Source: DATLMR01 sp964615905 (GTDB lineage: Bacteria; Acidobacteriota; Blastocatellia; UBA7656). From it: 64,000 nt of DNA. The notes under the pieces are model-generated. The model was not told the DNA's origin. It worked only from the letters and a program-made list of their open reading frames with translations, and did not search any database. The stretch covers positions 124,001 through 188,000 of the forward strand of contig CAZTUB010000012.1 in the NCBI GenBank assembly GCA_964615905.1, given 5' to 3'. The number at the start of each line of letters is the position of its first letter. The first letter of the stretch is position 1. Both the position numbers and the translations under genes were made by a program. Of this stretch, positions 59,250-64,000 are shown piece after piece.

Positions 59250-62200
59250 CTAATCAATACTTGTTTCGGCCAGTCGCCTGTAATGGAGCAGGCGTTCCTC
59301 GACCGCCTGCTCGGCCAGGCCTAATAGGCGCGAAGCCGCCGAAGGGTCGCTTTGCTGGAGCATCCTGTAGCGACCTTCGGTGTAGATATATTGCTTGAGC
59401 GAAACGGTCGGCGTTTTCGAATCAATCTGAAACGGGTTCTTGGCTTCTGCGGCAAGCCGCGGGTCGAAACGGTAGAGCGGCCAGTAGCCCGACTCGACGG
59501 CGAGCTTCTGCTGCCCCATCCCCTTAGACATATCTATGCCGTGCGCTATGCAATGGCTGTAAGCGATGATTAGCGACGGCCCGTCGTGCGCCTCCGCTTC
59601 GATGAAAGCCTTTAGCGTCTGCTGGTCGTTTGCTCCCATCGCCACCTGCGCGACGTAGACATTGCCGTAGCGCATGGCCATCAGACCCAGGTCTTTCTTC
59701 GGGGTAGCCTTTCCTCCGGCCGCGAACTTCGCCACCGCGCCGAGCGGCGTGGCTTTCGACGCCTGGCCGCCTGTATTCGAATAGACTTCCGTGTCGAGCA
59801 CGAGGACGTTTACGTTCTGCCCGCTCGCAAGCACGTGATCGAGCCCGCCGTAGCCAATGTCATAAGCCCAGCCGTCGCCGCCTATGATCCACACGCTCTT
59901 TTTTACGAGTGAGTCGGCGACGCTCAGAAGGTCGCGCGCCTTTGCGTCGTAACTATCGCGCAGCCTCGCTTTGAGCGCGGCCACGCACTCGCGCATGGCG
60001 TTTACCCCCTCATCAGTCGATTGGTCTGTGGTGAGCAGGCTCTGGCTGAGCGCCTCTCCGATCTGCGCGCGCAAACTTTCGACCAGTTGCCGCGCGTAAG
60101 CGCTCTGATGATCGAGCGACAACCGCATCCCGACCCCGAACTCCGCGTTGTCTTCAAAAAGCGAGTTGCTCCACACCGGCCCGCGCCCTTCTCGGTTCGT
60201 CGTGTAAGGCGTGGTCGGCAGATTGCCCCCATATATGCTCGAGCACCCGGTAGCGTTAGCGATGACTGTGCGGTCGCCGAAGAGTTGCGTGACAAGTCTT
60301 ATGTAAGGCGTCTCGCCGCACCCCGCGCACGCGCCTGAGAACTCGAACAGTGGCTGAAGCAATTGAACGTTCTTGATCGTGTTAAACCAGACCGCCCTGT
60401 TATCGGGCCGGTCGGGCAATCCGAGGAAAAATTCCCAGTTCTCGCGCTCGCGCTCGCGCAAGGGGGCCTGCTCTTGCATGTTGAGAGCCTTGCGCGACAC
60501 GTTACTCTTGTCTTTAGCCGGACAGACCTCGACGCACAATCGACAGCCCGTGCAGTCTTCGACCGCTACTTGGATCGTGTAAAGTTGATCGGTCAACTCG
60601 CGCCACCTGGCGGGCATGTGCTTGAAGCTTTCGGGCGCGGACGCAAGCGCTCGATGGTCGAAGACCTTCGCACGTATAGTTGAATGCGGGCAGACCATAA
60701 CGCACTTGCCGCATTGGATACAGAGGTCCGACTCCCACACGGGAACGTCGAGCGCGATGTTGCGCTTTTCAAGCTTTGAAGTGCCCACGGGATAGGTACC
60801 GTCTTCGGGGAACGCGCTCACGGGCAAACTGTCGCCCCGGCCCGCTATGATCGTGCAGGTCACATCGCGTACAAAGTCCGAGCCATCTTTCGGCAATAAC
60901 GGCGGTAGATCGACGCGACCGGTCGCGGTTGCCAGAACGCTAACCTCATAAAGATGCGCCAGCGCATCGTCTACCGCCTTGAAATTCTGCTTTACTACGG
61001 CCTCACCGCGCTTGCCATAAGTCTTCTTTATAGAATCTTTGATCTTCCGAGTCGCCTCTTCGCGTGGGAGAACGCCGCTGATGGCAAAAAAGCACGTCTG
61101 CATAATCGTGTTGATTCGAGCGCCGAGGCCCGCGCCTTTCGCGACCGCGTATGCATTGATCACATGCAGCTTGAGCCTCTTACATATTATTTCCTCCTGC
61201 ACAGAGCGAGGCAGGCGGTCCCACGTCTCGCCGGCCGGGAAAGGAGAGTTCAACAGCAATGTCGCGCCTTTTTCGGCCACTCCCAACACGTCGTATCGTT
61301 CGAGGAAGTTGAATTGATGCACGGCGATGAAGTTCGCGCGCTCAATCAGGTACGCGCTCTTAATCGGCCTGGGCCCGAAGCGCAGGTGCGAGATTGTAAC
61401 CGCGCCCGCCTTTTTTGAGTCGTAGACAAAATAGCCTTGCGCATAGTTCGGCGTCTCTTCACCGATGATCTTGATGGAGTTCTTGTTGGCGCTCACTGTG
61501 CCGTCTGCCCCCAGACCCCAGAAGACCGCTCGCACCTCGTCATCCGGCTCCGTGTTGAAGCTCGCGTCGTATGACAGGCTGCTGAAGGTGACATCGTCGT
61601 TTATGCCGACGGTGAAATGATTCCCGGGTGCTGGTTTCTTCAACTCGTCGAAGACGCCTTTGACCATCGCGGGTGTGAACTCTTTTGAAGACAGGCCGTA
61701 TCGTCCTCCGATTATACGGGGCACCCTTTCGAGCGGGATACGCCCGCTCATCATACCTTCGACGACGGCTGTCACTACGTCCTGGTAGAGAGGCTCGCCC
61801 GCGCTGCCGGGCTCCTTCGTCCGATCAAGCACCGCGATAGCTCGCGCGGTTGCCGGAAACGCGGCAAGCAGATGTTTAGTGGAGAAGGGGCGATAGAGCC
61901 TCACCTTGATCAACCCGATCTTTTCACCTTGAGCCGCGAGACTCTGAACAGTCTCTTCGACAGTCTCCGAGCCTGACCCCATCATCACGATGATGCGTTC
62001 TGCATCCGCCGCGCCGACGTAGTCAAACAATTGATACTGGCGACCGGTGAGACTTGCGAACTTCGTCATAGCCTGCTCGACGATTGCAGGTGTGGCTTCG
62101 TAGTAGGGGTTTACTCGCTCGCGCGATTGAAAGAATACATCAGGGTTTTGCGCGGTCCCACGAATCACCGGGTGATCCGGCGACAGCGCTCGCTCGCGGT

Positions 62201-62807
62201 GAGCGCGCACGAGGTTCGGGTCAATCATCGTGCGAAGGTCGTCTTCGGACAGCTTTTCAATCTTCATAACCTCGTGCGATGTGCGAAAGCCGTCGAAGAT
62301 GTGAAGGAACGGCACTCGTGATTGGAGCGTGGCGGCTTGAGCGATGAGCGCGAAGTCCATCACCTCCTGCACGGAGCCTGCGAACAGCATCGCCCAGCCC
62401 GTCGAGCGCGTTGTCATCACGTCCGAGTGGTCGCCGAATATCGAAAGCGCGTGTGTCGCTACGGAACGAGCGGCGATGTGAAAGACTGTGCTCGTAAGCT
62501 CGCCAGCGATCTTGAACATATTCGGGATCATTAAGAGCAATCCCTGGCTTGCGGTGAAGGTCGTCGTGAGCGAGCCCGTCTGTAGGGTGCCGTGTACGGC
62601 GCCCGCCGCGCCGCCTTCGGATTGCATCTCACGCACAGAGGGTGTAATTCCCCAGATGTTCTTCTCGGCCGAGGCGGCCCAGGCGTCGGCTGATTCGCCC
62701 ATCGGCGACGAAGGTGTAATTGGGTATATTGCTATGACTTCGTTGGTCTTATAAGCGACATAAGCCGCAGCTTCGTTCCCATCTATTGTGACTTTTTGAC
62801 GATACAT
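59250..62807 (-). CDS. nifJ: Pyruvate:ferredoxin (flavodoxin) oxidoreductase
   Basis: An 1185-residue single-chain enzyme, the full usual length. Order: pyrimidine-binding domain (AAAYVAYKTNEVIAIYPITPSSPMGE, split at residues 11-36), gamma domain (FWGLGADGTVSANKNSIKII), 2x[4Fe-4S] domain (CIQCGKCVMVCPHS and CTGCRLCVEVCPAK) and TPP domain (CAGCGETPYIRL, GDGWAYDIGYGGLDHVL, NTGGQASKATP) with the extra cluster Cys. It converts pyruvate and CoA to acetyl-CoA and CO2 with reduction of ferredoxin or flavodoxin. Oxygen-sensitive in most organisms, in line with a low-oxygen programme. Confidence 0.96.
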   Translation of the reverse strand: MYRQKVTIDGNEAAAYVAYKTNEVIAIYPITPSSPMGESADAWAASAEKNIWGITPSVREMQSEGGAAGAVHGTLQTGSLTTTFTASQGLLLMIPNMFKIAGELTSTVFHIAARSVATHALSIFGDHSDVMTTRSTGWAMLFAGSVQEVMDFALIAQAATLQSRVPFLHIFDGFRTSHEVMKIEKLSEDDLRTMIDPNLVRAHRERALSPDHPVIRGTAQNPDVFFQSRERVNPYYEATPAIVEQAMTKFASLTGRQYQLFDYVGAADAERIIVMMGSGSETVEETVQSLAAQGEKIGLIKVRLYRPFSTKHLLAAFPATARAIAVLDRTKEPGSAGEPLYQDVVTAVVEGMMSGRIPLERVPRIIGGRYGLSSKEFTPAMVKGVFDELKKPAPGNHFTVGINDDVTFSSLSYDASFNTEPDDEVRAVFWGLGADGTVSANKNSIKIIGEETPNYAQGYFVYDSKKAGAVTISHLRFGPRPIKSAYLIERANFIAVHQFNFLERYDVLGVAEKGATLLLNSPFPAGETWDRLPRSVQEEIICKRLKLHVINAYAVAKGAGLGARINTIMQTCFFAISGVLPREEATRKIKDSIKKTYGKRGEAVVKQNFKAVDDALAHLYEVSVLATATGRVDLPPLLPKDGSDFVRDVTCTIIAGRGDSLPVSAFPEDGTYPVGTSKLEKRNIALDVPVWESDLCIQCGKCVMVCPHSTIRAKVFDHRALASAPESFKHMPARWRELTDQLYTIQVAVEDCTGCRLCVEVCPAKDKSNVSRKALNMQEQAPLRERERENWEFFLGLPDRPDNRAVWFNTIKNVQLLQPLFEFSGACAGCGETPYIRLVTQLFGDRTVIANATGCSSIYGGNLPTTPYTTNREGRGPVWSNSLFEDNAEFGVGMRLSLDHQSAYARQLVESLRAQIGEALSQSLLTTDQSTDEGVNAMRECVAALKARLRDSYDAKARDLLSVADSLVKKSVWIIGGDGWAYDIGYGGLDHVLASGQNVNVLVLDTEVYSNTGGQASKATPLGAVAKFAAGGKATPKKDLGLMAMRYGNVYVAQVAMGANDQQTLKAFIEAEAHDGPSLIIAYSHCIAHGIDMSKGMGQQKLAVESGYWPLYRFDPRLAAEAKNPFQIDSKTPTVSLKQYIYTEGRYRMLQQSDPSAASRLLGLAEQAVEERLLHYRRLAETSID

Positions 62808-62883
62808 GGTTGCGTAACCTCACCCAGAATCTAGATCGTCGTAAAGTCAGTGCAAGTATTGAACCGGAGCCATTCAGGTGCGG

Positions 62884-63318
62884 TTATCGAGCGCCTGCGT
62901 GCTTCAGGAGTTTGACGAGCAAGGTATGTTTGCGACCCGCCTTCAGGGCAGTCCACCCCGTCAGGCTCTTCGCGTTTATGTCCGCTCCGAACTCTAAGAG
63001 TATCTTTACCGATTCCGTGTGGCCCTTGGACGCGGCTTCCATCAAGGCAGTCCATCCGCTCTCGTCTTTAGCATTAACGTCGGCGCGCCTTTCAAGTAGA
63101 GCCTTCACCGTCTCGGTGTGCCCGGCGAAGGCGGCCTCCATAAGGGCCGTACGCCCGTTTTGATCTCTGGCGTTTACGTCTACACCCTTTTCTGCCAACA
63201 CTCTGACGGCAGATACTTGCCCGATCAACGCCGCCCTCATCAAATCCGACGCGCTCGCTTCCGGGTTCGTGGAAGCCAGCAGCGCTCTCACGTGTATCGC
63301 TCCCGGCACGAAGGCCAT
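62884..63318 (-). CDS. Ankyrin-repeat protein
   Basis: About 144 residues with four ankyrin repeats (ASDLMRAALIGQVSAVRVLA, DQNGRTALMEAAFAGHTETV, DESGWTALMEAASKGHTESV, then LTGWTALKAG). The last repeat is short, ending KLLKHAGAR. A protein-binding scaffold without enzyme domain. ATG 63318 has a GGAGGTGAG site. The longer frame from 63393 would cover the palindrome at 63402 only in part and lacks a site. It lies between nifJ and the Crp/Fnr gene, all on the minus strand. Confidence 0.88.
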   Translation of the reverse strand: MAFVPGAIHVRALLASTNPEASASDLMRAALIGQVSAVRVLAEKGVDVNARDQNGRTALMEAAFAGHTETVKALLERRADVNAKDESGWTALMEAASKGHTESVKILLEFGADINAKSLTGWTALKAGRKHTLLVKLLKHAGAR

Positions 63319-63401
63319 AATCTCACCTCCGTTCTCTTGAATGCGGTAAGATGATAGGGCATTTTTCGAGGCACGAGGTAGGGCGGCAATCACATCGGGG
63401 A

Positions 63402-63415
63402 GTGACCGCCGTCAC
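63402..63415. promoter_or_regulatory. Candidate Crp/Fnr-type site upstream of ankyrin gene
   Basis: GTGACCGCCGTCAC, an exact GTGA-N6-TCAC palindrome 84 bases before ATG 63318 and 26 bases past the stop of the Crp/Fnr gene itself. Confidence 0.6.
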
Positions 63416-63440
63416 GCGCCGGCAGGTGGGAAGGTTGCCA

Positions 63441-64000
63441 TTATAACAAGGCGATTGCTTCGAGCGCGGCCTTGTCGCGAACAAGCAGCGTCGCGCCCTT
63501 GACGTAGACCACCTGCCGGGCTTTGAAATCGCTGAACAGCCGCGTCACAGTCTCGCGGGATGCGCCTATCATCTGAGCGATCTCCTCGTGTGTGAGCAGA
63601 AGCTTTATGTCGGTCCCGCGCTCGGAGGGCTTGCCTTTCTTGTCGCACCATTCAAGTATTAAGCCCGCGAGCTTTCCGGCGGCGGAGCTTGAAAGGCCGA
63701 GCGAGCGCGACTGCTCGAAAGCTGCGTGGTAGTAGTCGCTCAGGTGCTCGGCTACGCGGAGGCACGCTTCTCCGTGCTGTTTGAGGAAGCTCAAAAAGTC
63801 TTCGCGCTTTATGAAATTAATCTGGCAGGGGGCAAGTGTCTCTGCCGTCACCTCAAAAGGTCTTCCCGATATAGCCGCGCATAAGCCTATCATCTCACCC
63901 GCCTCCGCGACGTGCGTGATAAGCGTCTTTCCTTCGCTCGACCCTGTAGAGAGCTTCACGCGGCCCGCGCAGAGCATAAAGACCCCGCGCGGCGATTGGC
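63441..64000 (-). CDS. Crp/Fnr-family transcription regulator (N-terminus beyond window)
   Basis: The frame is open to the window edge. About 186 residues are visible and perhaps 40-50 N-terminal residues are missing, including any Fnr-type Cys cluster. The cyclic-nucleotide-binding-like fold is seen in RGVFMLCAGRVKLS and AEAGEMIGLCAAISGRPFEV. The HTH is THEEIAQMIGASRETVTRLF. Its SRETVTR recognition helix is like that of CRP (SRETVGR), whose Arg, Glu and Arg read TGTGA, matching the GTGA-N6-TCAC sites of this window. Whether it senses oxygen, NO or redox cannot be seen. Confidence 0.9.
   Translation of the reverse strand, partial: QSPRGVFMLCAGRVKLSTGSSEGKTLITHVAEAGEMIGLCAAISGRPFEVTAETLAPCQINFIKREDFLSFLKQHGEACLRVAEHLSDYYHAAFEQSRSLGLSSSAAGKLAGLILEWCDKKGKPSERGTDIKLLLTHEEIAQMIGASRETVTRLFSDFKARQVVYVKGATLLVRDKAALEAIALL

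Overview
The window looks like a chromosomal segment of a GC-rich, non-proteobacterial soil or sediment bacterium, most likely an Acidobacteriota member. That placement is inference. It rests on the gene mix (stress genes, system II cytochrome c maturation, a DmsE/MtrB-type conduit, NifJ) and on a small Cys/His protein at 57.3-57.7 kb that I remember mainly from Acidobacteriota. There is no rRNA, CRISPR array or intact mobile element. One tRNA-Pro is followed by a decayed integrase.

Layout. 0-6 kb: end of a GMC oxidoreductase, PhoD-like phosphatase, Nudix hydrolase, zinc-ribbon protein, response regulator, DUF1992 and deazaflavin-type genes. 5.8-8 kb: tRNA-Pro, integrase remnant, DUF6064 membrane protein, SRPBCC protein. 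8-12.3 kb: an ABC export operon (ATPase, FtsX-type permease, HlyD adaptor). 12.4-42 kb: a dense stress/dormancy-like region with six universal stress protein (USP) genes, two BON-domain proteins, Hsp20, CBS protein, PEP synthase, Ca2+-type P-ATPase, L,D-transpeptidase, flavin-binding PNPOx-like protein, alcohol dehydrogenase, NRAMP-like transporter, an NtrC-family sigma54 activator and a hybrid histidine kinase. 42.7-45.7 kb: hemN, hemerythrin, ywiC-like and a small gene in one operon. 45.8-58 kb: a multihaem cytochrome region (NapC/NrfH-type, class I cytochrome, two multihaem cytochromes, DmsE decahaem cytochrome plus MtrB/PioB barrel) with its ResB/CcsA maturation system. 58.2-62.8 kb: dihydroorotate-dehydrogenase-like gene and nifJ. 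62.9-64 kb: ankyrin protein and a Crp/Fnr-family regulator cut by the window end.

Two regulatory layers are visible. (1) At least nine good sigma54 -24/-12 elements (GG-N10-GC with TTGC) lie in front of the USP, BON, Hsp20, PEP-synthase and alcohol dehydrogenase units, and an NtrC-family activator sits among them. (2) A palindrome GTGA-N6-TCAC recurs in intergenic regions, including those before the DmsE/MtrB operon, a multihaem cytochrome, hsp20, BON and ankyrin genes. The Crp/Fnr protein at the right edge has a recognition helix (SRETVTR) of the kind expected to read GTGA half-sites. Together this suggests an oxygen- or redox-responsive programme joining anaerobic electron export, haem supply, pyruvate metabolism and stress survival.

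The stress region also carries gene debris: a phosphoribosyltransferase cut into an amidohydrolase tail, a CBS gene abutting an inverted, broken NuoEF-like diaphorase gene, and an ACP-acyltransferase remnant with an in-frame TAG.
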